A DNA stretch of 42,029 nucleotides from Defluviitaleaceae bacterium (GCA_009778165.1 WRKF01000184.1:1-42029); one strand, 5' to 3'; positions 7,078 through 14,535 are shown, counted from the first letter of the stretch. Made by a program: numbers and translations. The notes: generated by a model not told the origin, from the letters alone.

Positions 7078-8215
7078 CGCTAATTTAAAACAACTTTCGG
7101 CTAAAATTGGGCATATAGAAATGGCTAAAATGTTGAAAGATCTTGGATGGACAGAGTTTCCTACAAGAAGAAATAATGTTAAAACATTCCAAACAGAGAA
7201 TGATATAGGTTTTTTTCAAATAGATTTGCCATTTGATAAAGAGTTAGTAGACTATAGTAAGGCGATTTATAGAGCCGCTGAAACATTGGCACAAGCCTCT
7301 AATAGAAGTTTAGAACAGACTTTTTTGAACCTTTTAAATCCTGCCTCTGATATAATACATATACAGATTGATAATTTCGATACGTCAAGTGGGAGTATAT
7401 TTTTAGAAGATGGTATAAAGTTATTTAATGACACAAAAAAAATGTTGATAGCCACGACAAAAGATATATTAAATCCCCAATTGCAACATAGTAAGAATAG
7501 CCCTAAAAAAGTATCGGATTTTGTGAATATGTGTAGATTTGGACAGACTGAAATAGGTAGTTACATAATTACCGTGGTTTGCCCCTTTGCTAAAGTTGAG
7601 AGCGATAATGCTGTTCAGTTGACTTTATTTGATGAAAAAGAAGAAATGACAAATTCTTTAACTCGAAAGGTAGTTAATAAACTTATATGCTCTATAGATA
7701 ACGTTAAAAAAGCTATTAACAACGATTCTTTAGAAAATACCATCAATGAAAGTTTGGCTGCAGGAGATTGCATAAGTGTTAATTTTTTAGAAACATTAGC
7801 TGATATAACAGAACCAGCGGCAAATAACTCTTTTAAAATAACAGCTGATTACTCTCCGATAATAAAAGGTAATAGATTGGATAAACATTCCGTATCTATA
7901 AATCATGAGTATCACAACCCTATGAAAGCGTTTGTTCAAAAATATAGGACAGTACAAACGAATAAAAGTACCTATATAGGCAAAATAAAGTCTTTATCTG
8001 CTATGATTAATGTAGAAACTAGAAACGAAGGTAAAATAAAATTTGTTTTTGTGGATAACTTAGGGAAATTAAAAACAGCGACAACGGTGTTAAATAAAGA
8101 AGATTATAATATTGCAATACAAGCACATAAAGCTGGGAAAAATGTGAAAATAATCGGCACTTTAATCTCCAATCAAAATACCGTGGAATGTGAATATTTT
8201 GAAGTAATATATTAA
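7067..8215 (+). CDS. Unknown protein partnered with DUF4365 protein
   Basis: 382 residues; ATG inside the end of the upstream gene, after gggtaaagg. I do not recognise the family. The N-terminus (residues 5-60) is helical and includes GHIEMAKMLKDLGWTEFPTRR. The middle (residues ~85-185) alternates helices with a strand of type IGSYIITVVCPF, and the last ~90 residues are beta-rich (KSTYIGKIKSLSAMIN, KIKFVFVDN, NVKIIGTLIS), suggesting an OB-like or barrel domain. No membrane segment. With the DUF4365 gene it forms an isolated two-gene operon flanked by mobile elements, a typical setting for defence or toxin-antitoxin modules; this role is inference. Confidence 0.72.
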   Translation: MVYSANLKQLSAKIGHIEMAKMLKDLGWTEFPTRRNNVKTFQTENDIGFFQIDLPFDKELVDYSKAIYRAAETLAQASNRSLEQTFLNLLNPASDIIHIQIDNFDTSSGSIFLEDGIKLFNDTKKMLIATTKDILNPQLQHSKNSPKKVSDFVNMCRFGQTEIGSYIITVVCPFAKVESDNAVQLTLFDEKEEMTNSLTRKVVNKLICSIDNVKKAINNDSLENTINESLAAGDCISVNFLETLADITEPAANNSFKITADYSPIIKGNRLDKHSVSINHEYHNPMKAFVQKYRTVQTNKSTYIGKIKSLSAMINVETRNEGKIKFVFVDNLGKLKTATTVLNKEDYNIAIQAHKAGKNVKIIGTLISNQNTVECEYFEVIY

Positions 8216-8230
8216 CAAGAATTTTCGACA

Positions 8231-8255
8231 ACCGTCTATAAAGACGGTTTTTTTT
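8231..8255 (+). terminator. Strong Rho-independent terminator
   Basis: accgtct / agacggt stem with a four-base loop and eight T, 15 bases after the stop of the DUF4365 partner gene. Confidence 0.92.
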
Positions 8256-8275
8256 ATACCCAAAAAGGAGACCCC

Positions 8276-9154
8276 ATGCCAAAAGCAAGAAGAGCAAAAG
8301 CAACCGTAACATACAACGGCAATGACATATCAGACGACATAATAAACTTTTCCTACACAGACAACTACGACAGAACGGACAGCATTTCCTTGACCCTGTC
8401 AGACCGTGATGAGATGTGGAAAGGTGCGTTGTTCCCCGAAACAGGCGCAACGATAAACTCAGCAATAGAAGTGTTTGACTGGAACGCTCCAGGGGACAAT
8501 CGTTCTATTGAACTTGGTGAATTTGAGATAAGCAGAATTGGACACAACGGTACAGCCACAATAGATGCAACTGCTGTGCTTATTACAACCAACTCAAGAG
8601 GAGAACGAAAAAATAGAGCTTGGGTAGACATGCCGCTTTCTGCTATTGCAGGTGACATATCTGGTAACGCTGGGCTTGCTCTTGTTTACGATACAGCAGT
8701 TGACCCTTTTTATGACCAAATCGACCAAAACAGCAAATCTGACTTAAAGTTTTTAGAACAACTTTGTAAATCTGATGGGCTGTGCTTAAAAATCACCGAT
8801 GGGCAGCTGATTGTGTATGAAGAGCAAAAATATGAACAACAAGCAGCCGTTGCCACAATAGTAAAAGGCGAGAGCTATGTTATTGGCTTCCCAAACTTTA
8901 CACGCAACGCAAAGGAGATATACAAAGTCTGTGAAATATCGTACTACTGTCCAAAAACAGACCGATTGTATCAAGGCTATTTTGCTGTACCAAACGCACC
9001 TGATGTGGGACATGTGCTAAAATTGCGTGAAGACTATAACAGTGAAGGTGATGATATAAACCTAGATAGAAAAGCCAAAGCAAGAGCCATAGAAAAGAAC
9101 AAATATGAATGGCTCTGCAATAGACCTCTTGCAAAATCAAAAGCAATCTGTTAA
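8276..9154 (+). CDS. Phage late control protein D-like (tail protein), C-terminally truncated
   Basis: 292 residues; ATG after aaaaggaga. Matches the phage gpD/XkdQ type of baseplate hub proteins by its opening (ATVTYNGNDISDDI, NFSYTDN...DSISLTLSDRD), FPETGATINSAI, a central LKFLEQLCKSDGLCLKITDGQLIVYEE, and the late LDRKAKARAIEKNKYEWLCN. The family normally continues with another ~50-100 residues; here the sequence breaks at about 9120, and the last codons (RPLAKSKAIC) derive from an IS end. No other phage structural gene is present, so it is an orphan, either a prophage relic or a tail-like particle gene carried by accessory DNA. Base composition is less AT-rich than its neighbours. Confidence 0.78.
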   Translation: MPKARRAKATVTYNGNDISDDIINFSYTDNYDRTDSISLTLSDRDEMWKGALFPETGATINSAIEVFDWNAPGDNRSIELGEFEISRIGHNGTATIDATAVLITTNSRGERKNRAWVDMPLSAIAGDISGNAGLALVYDTAVDPFYDQIDQNSKSDLKFLEQLCKSDGLCLKITDGQLIVYEEQKYEQQAAVATIVKGESYVIGFPNFTRNAKEIYKVCEISYYCPKTDRLYQGYFAVPNAPDVGHVLKLREDYNSEGDDINLDRKAKARAIEKNKYEWLCNRPLAKSKAIC

Positions 9155-9315
9155 AATACCAGTATGAAATATGAAAATATAAAAAACTACAGCGAAGAAA
9201 AGTTTCGTAGAATAAGCGGCATGAAGAAGGCGACATTTGCCAAGGCGGTAGAAATTCTAGCCCAAAAGTATTCCGAAGAACATTCCAAAAATGTAAGAAA
9301 AAGTGGACGCAAGCC
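9122..9315 (+). mobile_element. Left-end remnant of a second IS5-group insertion sequence
   Basis: From about agacctcttgcaaaatc, which resembles the terminal repeats of many IS5-group elements, to the point where the direct repeat begins at 9316. It carries only the first ~50 codons of the transposase. The right end is absent. The boundaries are approximate, since no intact copy is in the window. Confidence 0.6.
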
Positions 9316-9382
9316 AAAGCAAATGATAGAAGATTATTTATCTGCTACTACAACAGAAATTATGGTGTATGAGCCGCATTAA
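9164..9382 (+). pseudogene. Chimeric frame: IS5-group transposase N-terminus fused to macrodomain tail
   Basis: The first ~50 residues (MKYENIKNYSEEKFRRISGM, then KATFAKAVEIL) are the helix-turn-helix start of an IS5-group transposase. At residue ~51 the frame passes into the duplicated 3' end of the macrodomain gene (KQMIEDYLSATTTEIMVYEP) and stops at the same codon. The fusion is a by-product of recombination; there is no catalytic part of either protein. A product could still be made, but function is unlikely. Confidence 0.75.
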
Positions 9383-9396
9383 ACGCATTAAATATC

Positions 9397-9442
9397 AAAA
9401 CATTCTGTTGGTTGTAATTTACGACCGACTGAATGTTTTTTT
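9397..9442 (+). terminator. Copied terminator of the macrodomain gene
   Basis: Same hairpin as 5174-5219 with two base changes (cattctg, acgacc), ending in seven T. It lies after the chimeric frame. Confidence 0.8.
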
Positions 9443-9477
9443 AGTGAAATAAATATAAAAATTTGGAGGATTATCAT

Positions 9478-9723
9478 ATGCTTATACCTGTTCATGTGTT
9501 TGAGCTTGTCCAGTTTGGGGTTCTCATCTTGTTTATGTTAGCTAACTTAGCATTATGTATTCTTATTTTGCTTAACTACTTTTTTGGGATAGGAGATGAA
9601 GAATATGAGATACTGGGACGCTACTGGGTTCGCCCTATACCTACTATGGCATGGTTTGGTGTTTTGTACACTCTTTTAGATATACTTATAATTGTAACAG
9701 AGCGAATGCAAAATTTTTTATAA
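9478..9723 (+). CDS. Small membrane protein (intact copy)
   Basis: 81 residues from ATG 9478; ttggagga lies upstream at the right distance. It has one clear transmembrane helix (residues ~13-36, VLILFMLANLALCILILLNY), a short charged region (IGDEEYEILGRYWVRPIP), and a second hydrophobic stretch near the C-terminus (FGVLYTLLDILIIV). It is almost identical to the interrupted copy at 5255. It precedes P1 by 12 bases and probably shares its transcript. No known family; it may anchor or partner the P1-P2 module. Confidence 0.7.
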   Translation: MLIPVHVFELVQFGVLILFMLANLALCILILLNYFFGIGDEEYEILGRYWVRPIPTMAWFGVLYTLLDILIIVTERMQNFL

Positions 9724-9735
9724 AGGAGATTTTTT

Positions 9736-9990
9736 ATGCAAGAACTATTAAATCAAGGGTTTGAAAGCAAAGATTTTTTGGATGTATTTTGCTTATTAAT
9801 AGTGCAGACGGTTGAAAATGATATTGTTTTAAGACCTATAGGGGGCAACTTTGGATTGGGCATAAACGATGCCATAGAGGAAATGGATAGACTATATCCT
9901 AATTGCAAGATGAAAATATTAGAAGAAAATTGCTGTGCATTTCAAGATTATTTTTTTGGTAATGGAATATCTTTCGAGCGCATGTTATAA
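9736..9990 (+). CDS. Small unknown protein, family P1 (copy 1)
   Basis: 84 residues; start after aaaggagatttttt. Homologous to 16608-16889: VQTVENDIVLRPIGGNFGLG versus FQTIEGEFHVRPIGGDWGSG, then INDAIEEMDRLYPNCKMKI versus IADAVHEIKNNYPGCKIKL. The pattern is a small alpha/beta domain with an invariant RPIGG. No known family recognised. In both places it is followed within 80 bases by a P2 gene, so P1 and P2 are likely functional partners. Its first five codons belong to a repeat that also starts the unrelated gene at 11045. Confidence 0.7.
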   Translation: MQELLNQGFESKDFLDVFCLLIVQTVENDIVLRPIGGNFGLGINDAIEEMDRLYPNCKMKILEENCCAFQDYFFGNGISFERML

Positions 9991-10069
9991 TTATTTGAAA
10001 GACCACTAGCCGCAATCCCACTAGCTTTAGTTGGTGGGAGAGTTCACAAAGCATTAGGGGGAGATTATT

Positions 10070-10888
10070 ATGCCATACGAACAAAAAATAATAAAAGTAA
10101 AAGATATTGCAGAATATCCAACTGAATTAGGCAATAGGTGTAAATTGCTAAAATTAAATGGATTACATCCATATCAAAACACAGAAGAAGAAATAATGCA
10201 CGCTTTAGAAACTCTTGCTAAAGACCCAAAAAACCTAGAAATTTGCAAAGGTTCTTCACATTGCGGAGCGTTTTGGCAGTTTTTTGAAAAAGGGGGGACT
10301 CCATTTTTTGAAAAAGATAAAATTTATATAGGCGAATACAACGGCAAGTATTGGGTATCCGAAGGTAAACATCGCTCTTGTATGGCTATGAGGACTGGTG
10401 TAGAAAGTATAACAGCAGAAGTATATAAACAAAGTTCTCGAAATTTTTTGCTTCCGCCTGTAGGCAATTACGGAGTATATAAATTCCAATTTTCTTATAA
10501 ACAACCAAATATCATAAAAGGCTCTGCTCCTGTCTTGTGGGTACGATTACCAAATTACGACGGTATGACAGAAATAAACGATACGCCAACTGTATTTGAC
10601 TCATCTTTTGACACAAAAGGAAAAATTAAAGAAATTATGGAAGGTGTTTTTTATAAAACATCAGTATTTAGAAAAAGATTTATTTTTAATCCATTTAAAC
10701 TCGAGGTTACGGTTAGTGTAGAAATAACAATACAAAAAAACCACCCTAAAACCAAAATATGGCTCTTAAAAAGTAATCTTTCCAGCAAACAAGAAGTGTT
10801 AAGCGATATGAAAACCTTATATAGACATGGGTGTTTTAGAGAACATCATCAAGACATAAGCATAAATTTAAAACGAAAACGAAGATAA
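10070..10888 (+). CDS. ParB-like GKHR-motif protein, family P2 (copy 1)
   Basis: 272 residues; start after gggggagatt. Homologous over its length to 13529 and 16907. Conserved order: an N-terminal IAEYPTELGNRCKLLKLNGL, then EICKGSSHCGAFWQFFEKG and TPFFEKDKI, then YWVSEGKHRSCMAMRTGVES, and a beta-rich C-terminus ending in HPKTKIWLLKSNL, KTLYRHGCFREHH. The EGKHR-x-C-x-A-x-x-x-G-V block resembles the G-x-HR motif of the ParB/sulfiredoxin fold, which binds or hydrolyses nucleotides; this is a pattern-based inference. The conserved Cys pairs might bind metal or be redox active. No DNA-binding domain is visible. Confidence 0.72.
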   Translation: MPYEQKIIKVKDIAEYPTELGNRCKLLKLNGLHPYQNTEEEIMHALETLAKDPKNLEICKGSSHCGAFWQFFEKGGTPFFEKDKIYIGEYNGKYWVSEGKHRSCMAMRTGVESITAEVYKQSSRNFLLPPVGNYGVYKFQFSYKQPNIIKGSAPVLWVRLPNYDGMTEINDTPTVFDSSFDTKGKIKEIMEGVFYKTSVFRKRFIFNPFKLEVTVSVEITIQKNHPKTKIWLLKSNLSSKQEVLSDMKTLYRHGCFREHHQDISINLKRKRR

Positions 10889-10892
10889 CAAT

Positions 10893-11059
10893 CTTTTTGG
10901 GATAGGAGAGAAGAATATGAGATACTGGGCCGCTACTGGGTTCGCCCTATACCTATTATGGCATGGTTTGGTGTTTTGTACACTCTTTTAGATATTATAA
11001 TTGTAACAGAGCGAATGCAAAATTTTTTATAAAGGAGATTTTTTATGCAAGAACTATTA
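10893..11059 (+). repeat. Direct repeat, copy 3 of 3 (partial), with decayed membrane-protein gene
   Basis: Copy of 9579-9750. It contains the 3' half of the small membrane-protein gene, with a one-base deletion (gagatgaag to gagagaag) that breaks the frame and a three-base loss near the end, so it is a gene fragment. It supplies the ribosome binding site and the first five codons (MQELL) to the gene at 11045. Confidence 0.88.
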
Positions 11060-11383
11060 GCTTATGAGTGGTTCATTGTTTTGCTGTGTATTATTTTTGC
11101 TGGATACGGTGCAATGATATGTGCTGTTTTTATGACGTGTAGGGAAATAAGAAAGAAAAATGGCGAATTAAAGAAGAAAAATAGCAAATTAAAGGAAAAA
11201 ATGGCAGAAAATAAAGCTGTAATGCTCTCAATGGCAGATAGTTGGGAGCATTTAGCTCAAGAAAACAAGCGCAGTTTTTCAGAGGAAGCTAAAAATCATA
11301 CAATAGAAGCCATTTTTGAGTATTTTTCTGATATTGATAATAATCAAAATAACGCAAAAACTACTGAAACAGGAGGAGTATAA
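11045..11383 (+). CDS. Membrane-anchored coiled-coil protein, family M (copy 1)
   Basis: 112 residues with the leader and first five codons taken from the repeat. A transmembrane helix covers residues ~8-33 (WFIVLLCIIFAGYGAMICAV). A Lys/Glu-rich coiled coil follows (EIRKKNGELKKKNSKLKEKM), then a helical acidic tail. It ends one base before the ATG of the membrane-bound GNAT protein, preceded by aggagga, so the two are coupled. The equivalent pair is at 14331/14536. Possibly a membrane partner of the acetyltransferase; no known family. Confidence 0.68.
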   Translation: MQELLAYEWFIVLLCIIFAGYGAMICAVFMTCREIRKKNGELKKKNSKLKEKMAENKAVMLSMADSWEHLAQENKRSFSEEAKNHTIEAIFEYFSDIDNNQNNAKTTETGGV

Positions 11384-12148
11384 ATGTCATTTCTTCTTTT
11401 AGGGATAGCTGTTATTAGCTTTGTTTTCAGCATAGTCTTATTTTTGGTATGTATAAACAAAAAAAGAGATCTGACTGCTACAATCAGGGAACAGGAAGAT
11501 ACAATCAAAGAACAGGAAGAAATGATTACAAAATATAAACGCTCGTTGGATGAGTACGATACATTTCTTTACTCTATTAAAGGGCTGTCGAAAAATAACC
11601 GATTTGGAAGAAACCTTTATGAAAAACAAGCTCACTATGATGAGGAAAACTACAATGGCAGTAAGTACAGAAATGTTTACATAATTTTAAGAATAGACGA
11701 ACACGAAGGTTTTGGTTTTTATATGTTTGATTTAAAATTGCGAAGAGAAGTCTGTAGATTAAAGTGCGATATTATAAACAAACCTTCTGTTTATACTAAA
11801 AGATATGTTTTGGAAGCTGCATACCCCGATGATGATGTGATGGACGCACACACTTTAACGGGCAAAATGGTTTTTGAGAAAACGGTAAACGACATTAAGA
11901 AAATAAACCTACACGAGTTAAGCACTGATAAAGACGCTAGGAGAAAGGGGCTTGCTACTATTCTTTTAAAACATCTTGTTAGGTTCTGCAAACTGCACGG
12001 ATATAGGTCTATCTATGGTAAGTTAGACCTAGGAACCGATATAGGCATAGAAAATCTTAGAAAGTTTTATGAAAAGTTATGCTTTGAAACAAACGATACA
12101 ATGTTTGAGTTAATGCTTGATAAATTCGACATTAAAAAACTTGAATGA
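11384..12148 (+). CDS. Membrane-anchored GNAT-like acetyltransferase
   Basis: 254 residues. N-terminal transmembrane helix (LLLGIAVISFVFSIVLFLVC), then a coiled coil (TIREQEDTIKEQEEMITKYK), a middle beta-rich region, and a C-terminal GNAT domain. In that domain the acetyl-CoA loop is STDKDARRKGLATILLKHLV (R-x-x-G-x-A) and motif B is ENLRKFYEKLCFE. The topology suggests a cytoplasmic catalytic domain tied to the membrane. Close in layout to 14536-15186. Substrate unknown. It follows the family M gene directly. Confidence 0.75.
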   Translation: MSFLLLGIAVISFVFSIVLFLVCINKKRDLTATIREQEDTIKEQEEMITKYKRSLDEYDTFLYSIKGLSKNNRFGRNLYEKQAHYDEENYNGSKYRNVYIILRIDEHEGFGFYMFDLKLRREVCRLKCDIINKPSVYTKRYVLEAAYPDDDVMDAHTLTGKMVFEKTVNDIKKINLHELSTDKDARRKGLATILLKHLVRFCKLHGYRSIYGKLDLGTDIGIENLRKFYEKLCFETNDTMFELMLDKFDIKKLE

Positions 12149-12162
12149 TCCGTTTTGGGTAT

Positions 12163-12190
12163 TTGACAAATCTCAACAAAAGTGTATAAT
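12163..12190 (+). promoter_or_regulatory. Sigma-A promoter, near consensus
   Basis: TTGACA at 12163-12168, a 16-base spacer and TATAAT at 12185-12190, immediately upstream of the aggag site of the gene at 12210. The best-matching promoter in the window. Confidence 0.85.
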
Positions 12191-12209
12191 AAAAATAGGA
12201 GTTGATGGA

Positions 12210-13379
12210 ATGGTGAAAACGCTAACAGACGAACAATTAGCCAAAAAGCGTGCTAATTTTGTTATAACCCACGATAAAATAACCGAACAAATTTTGAGTG
12301 GCAAAAATGGCAAGAAGATTTTCAAAGGACTTGCCAACGCCGCTCGAAAAGCCTGCAATATGAAAGAATTCAATAAAGTGATTGAAATGGTTGTACAAAA
12401 AGTAGCCGAGCCGATAGCGTTTGACGGCAAAAGAATGGCAAGCGATGCAGATGGTAAGGGTGTTGAAGTTCCCGAAGTGCAAGCAACCGCTGTTACAAAG
12501 AATCTTTTGACCGAGATTATCACGCAAATTGGCTTGGAAGTGCAACGGCGACCGCAACAAGCCTTTGCAGAACGGATAGTGCTTAGTTTTGCTGAACAAA
12601 CTAAAATAGGTTTTATGTCCGGTGAAGAGTACGGCGAATCCCCTAACGTGAACGAAATTGCAATATCGGGTTTCAAATTAAGTGACATAATCAGTGAAGA
12701 CAGCAAGGAATTTTTTTATCAAGTTACTTTCGCTACAGAACAAAACGGCGTTTTAAAAAGATTGCTCGAAGATAAATACAACATTTTTATAATTGAGTTA
12801 CCAAAACTTCCGAGAAATATTGACAAAGTGTCTGAAAATCAAAGAGAATTGTGGGAAATTTGCAAGGTGTTAAAAACACGTTACAAAGATTTGGAAAGGA
12901 TGACCAAAATGACTACATTAACTAGCCCAACCGCAAAATTAATGGTATCGGAGTTCAAAAAAACGATGGAAACACAGCAAACGTTACGTGCCATCGTAAA
13001 TTGGGACGATGAAATAGCACGAATAAAACGCCAACAAGAACGTGAACAAGCCGAAAAATTTGCAGAGGGCGTAAAAAAGGCAACTGAGAAGTATGTCCCT
13101 CAAATAAAAACGTTAGAGCAAGAGCTGCAAAAGGAACAACAGGCAAGGCAAAAGGAACAACAGGCAAGGCAAAAGGAACAACAGGCAAGGCAAAAGGAAC
13201 AACAGGCAAGTAGCAAACTAATAGCACAAATGCAACAACAAATGCTTGACGCGGGCTTAATGCCAATAACCATGCAATCAAAAGAAACTGCACCCCAAAT
13301 AACAACCTTTGTACCCAACAAAAAAACAAACACCGACCCTAAGAAAGTCAAAAATAAAAATCGAAATGCCGAACGATAA
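12210..13379 (+). CDS. Rpn/PD-(D/E)XK-transposase-like protein with coiled-coil tail
   Basis: 389 residues from ATG 12210 (MVKTLTDEQLAKK), chosen because taggag and a consensus promoter lie just upstream. Residues ~190-250 (FYQVTFATEQNGVLKRLLED, then IFIIELPKLPRNID, then LWEICKVLK) resemble the later part of Rpn-type recombination-promoting nucleases, which have an IELPK...W..FL signature. The N-terminal catalytic part is divergent and I cannot place the D-E-K residues. Residues ~270-350 form a long Gln/Glu/Lys coiled coil containing a seven-residue repeat (KEQQARQ). The tail is basic (KKVKNKNRN). It is transcribed alone. Family assignment moderate. Confidence 0.6.
   Translation: MVKTLTDEQLAKKRANFVITHDKITEQILSGKNGKKIFKGLANAARKACNMKEFNKVIEMVVQKVAEPIAFDGKRMASDADGKGVEVPEVQATAVTKNLLTEIITQIGLEVQRRPQQAFAERIVLSFAEQTKIGFMSGEEYGESPNVNEIAISGFKLSDIISEDSKEFFYQVTFATEQNGVLKRLLEDKYNIFIIELPKLPRNIDKVSENQRELWEICKVLKTRYKDLERMTKMTTLTSPTAKLMVSEFKKTMETQQTLRAIVNWDDEIARIKRQQEREQAEKFAEGVKKATEKYVPQIKTLEQELQKEQQARQKEQQARQKEQQARQKEQQASSKLIAQMQQQMLDAGLMPITMQSKETAPQITTFVPNKKTNTDPKKVKNKNRNAER
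13129..13210 (+). repeat. 21-base tandem repeat, about 3.9 units, inside coding sequence
   Basis: Near-identical 21-base units begin at 13129, 13150, 13171 and 13192 and encode the heptad KEQQARQ. The period equals one coiled-coil heptad, so copy-number change would lengthen or shorten the coiled coil without breaking the frame. Confidence 0.9.
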
Positions 13380-13459
13380 GCCAACAAAAAGCCCACACGT
13401 TAAAAAGTTGGCATACGGATTGCTTTTTGATGCAATAAACTACAATTGAGTGATTGATT

Positions 13460-13492
13460 AAAAACGTTTCTTTGATAGGAGCGTTTTTTTTT
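13460..13492 (+). terminator. Possible terminator
   Basis: aaaaacg / cgttttt with a loop of about 15 bases and a nine-T run, some 80 bases after the Rpn-like gene. The stem is short and AT-rich. Confidence 0.45.
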
Positions 13493-13528
13493 GATAAGAA
13501 AAGAATCTAAAAACAATAGGAGATAAGA

Positions 13529-14326
13529 ATGATAGACAATCTCACTACAATAGATGTTGATAAAATATCCGAATACTCAACTGATTTGGGTAATAGGTGC
13601 CACCTTATGAAAGTTAATGGCTTAAGTCCGTACACAAACACTGAAGAAGAGTTAATGGATTTTTTGGTTCAATCCGCTAAAATACCGTCAAATTTTGATA
13701 TTTGCAAATCTTCGAGATGTGGTGATTTTTGGAGAGAGTATGAAAAAGGTGTAACACCATTTTTGGAAAAAGAATTAATAACCATGAATGAATATAACGG
13801 TTTTTATAAGGTGTCAGAAGGAAAACACCGCACATGCATGGCGATAAGGGGCGGTGTCAAGACAATGCAAGCTAGAGTCTATGAACATAACGATAACGAG
13901 AATCTTATAGCTTCTGTTGGTTCTTGCGGTTCTTTCCACTTTTCTATTTTTAAGATATTTGGCAGAATCGTAGGTTCGGCTCCTGTTTTATTTGTAGACT
14001 TTAATAGGTGCAAAAGTAAAAATAAAATGAAAATCTTTGATAGGAAATTTACCGTTATAGACGATAAGTTTGATACAAAAGGCAAATTCAAACATGTTTT
14101 AGACGGCTTAAAATATAAAGTTACCGTTAAAAAAAGATGGTTGGACTTGGTTAAGTCTATAGACGTAGAAATAATTATTGATGAAAACCATTTTAATACT
14201 AAGATATGGTTGCTAAAAAGTAATCTATCCCAAAAAATAGTCAACGCCCAAGACGCTAAAACTTTGTATCGATACGGTTATTTCCGTAAATATCATGAAA
14301 GAGCAAATTTTGAAGTTGGGAGGTAA
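13529..14326 (+). CDS. ParB-like GKHR-motif protein, family P2 (copy 2, without P1)
   Basis: 265 residues; start after ataggaga. Full-length paralogue of 10070: ISEYSTDLGNRCHLMKVNGL, SRCGDFWREYEKGVTPFLEK, YKVSEGKHRTCMAIRGGVKT, and the terminal TKIWLLKSNLSQ, YGYFRKYHE. The GKHRxC motif and the paired cysteines are kept. Unlike the other two copies, no P1 gene precedes it. It is followed four bases later by a family M membrane gene, so modules P2 and M-GNAT are in one transcript here. Confidence 0.72.
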   Translation: MIDNLTTIDVDKISEYSTDLGNRCHLMKVNGLSPYTNTEEELMDFLVQSAKIPSNFDICKSSRCGDFWREYEKGVTPFLEKELITMNEYNGFYKVSEGKHRTCMAIRGGVKTMQARVYEHNDNENLIASVGSCGSFHFSIFKIFGRIVGSAPVLFVDFNRCKSKNKMKIFDRKFTVIDDKFDTKGKFKHVLDGLKYKVTVKKRWLDLVKSIDVEIIIDENHFNTKIWLLKSNLSQKIVNAQDAKTLYRYGYFRKYHERANFEVGR

Positions 14327-14330
14327 TAAC

Positions 14331-14525
14331 ATGGTTGTGTATATAATTGCAGGTTTTGCCCTTGCGGTTGCTTTGTTTGCGTTAGTCTTTTTAATTTGTA
14401 TAATGCACACCAATTTAAAATTGGACAAAGAATATCGTAAGTTTGTAAGAGATTCATTTAAAGAAAGAAGGGATTTGTTGCAATCATCGGAATCTTCGCA
14501 GGCACAAGCAATCAAAAAGGTATAG
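14331..14525 (+). CDS. Small membrane protein, family M (copy 2)
   Basis: 64 residues from ATG 14331 (MVVYIIAGFA), chosen for the gggaggt site six bases upstream. One transmembrane helix (VVYIIAGFALAVALFALVFL) followed by a charged helix (NLKLDKEYRKFVRDSFKERR). It stands in the same place relative to a membrane-anchored GNAT gene as 11045 does. A very short relative is at 15211. Function unknown. Confidence 0.65.
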   Translation: MVVYIIAGFALAVALFALVFLICIMHTNLKLDKEYRKFVRDSFKERRDLLQSSESSQAQAIKKV

Positions 14526-14535
14526 GTGATATGAA

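Larger units (their letters stand above)
9316..9750 (+). repeat. Long direct repeat, copy 2 of 3 (most complete)
   Basis: Copy of 5093-5467 (macrodomain 3' end, terminator, small membrane-protein gene). It continues past the point where copy 1 is cut by the IS, through attgtaacagagcgaatgc, the ribosome binding site and the first five codons (MQELL) of the next gene. The part 9579-9750 recurs at 10893-11059. Confidence 0.9.

Noticed and set aside
12117-12209. Upstream start for the Rpn-like protein
   Set aside because: It would place the start before the consensus promoter and inside the GNAT gene; ATG 12210 fits the promoter and ribosome site.
13129-13210. Tandem repeats as a CRISPR array
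   Set aside because: Units are contiguous without spacers and lie in frame inside a coding region.
14295-14330. Upstream start for the family M protein (copy 2)
   Set aside because: The extension overlaps the P2 gene and lacks a ribosome site; ATG 14331 has gggaggt at the right distance.
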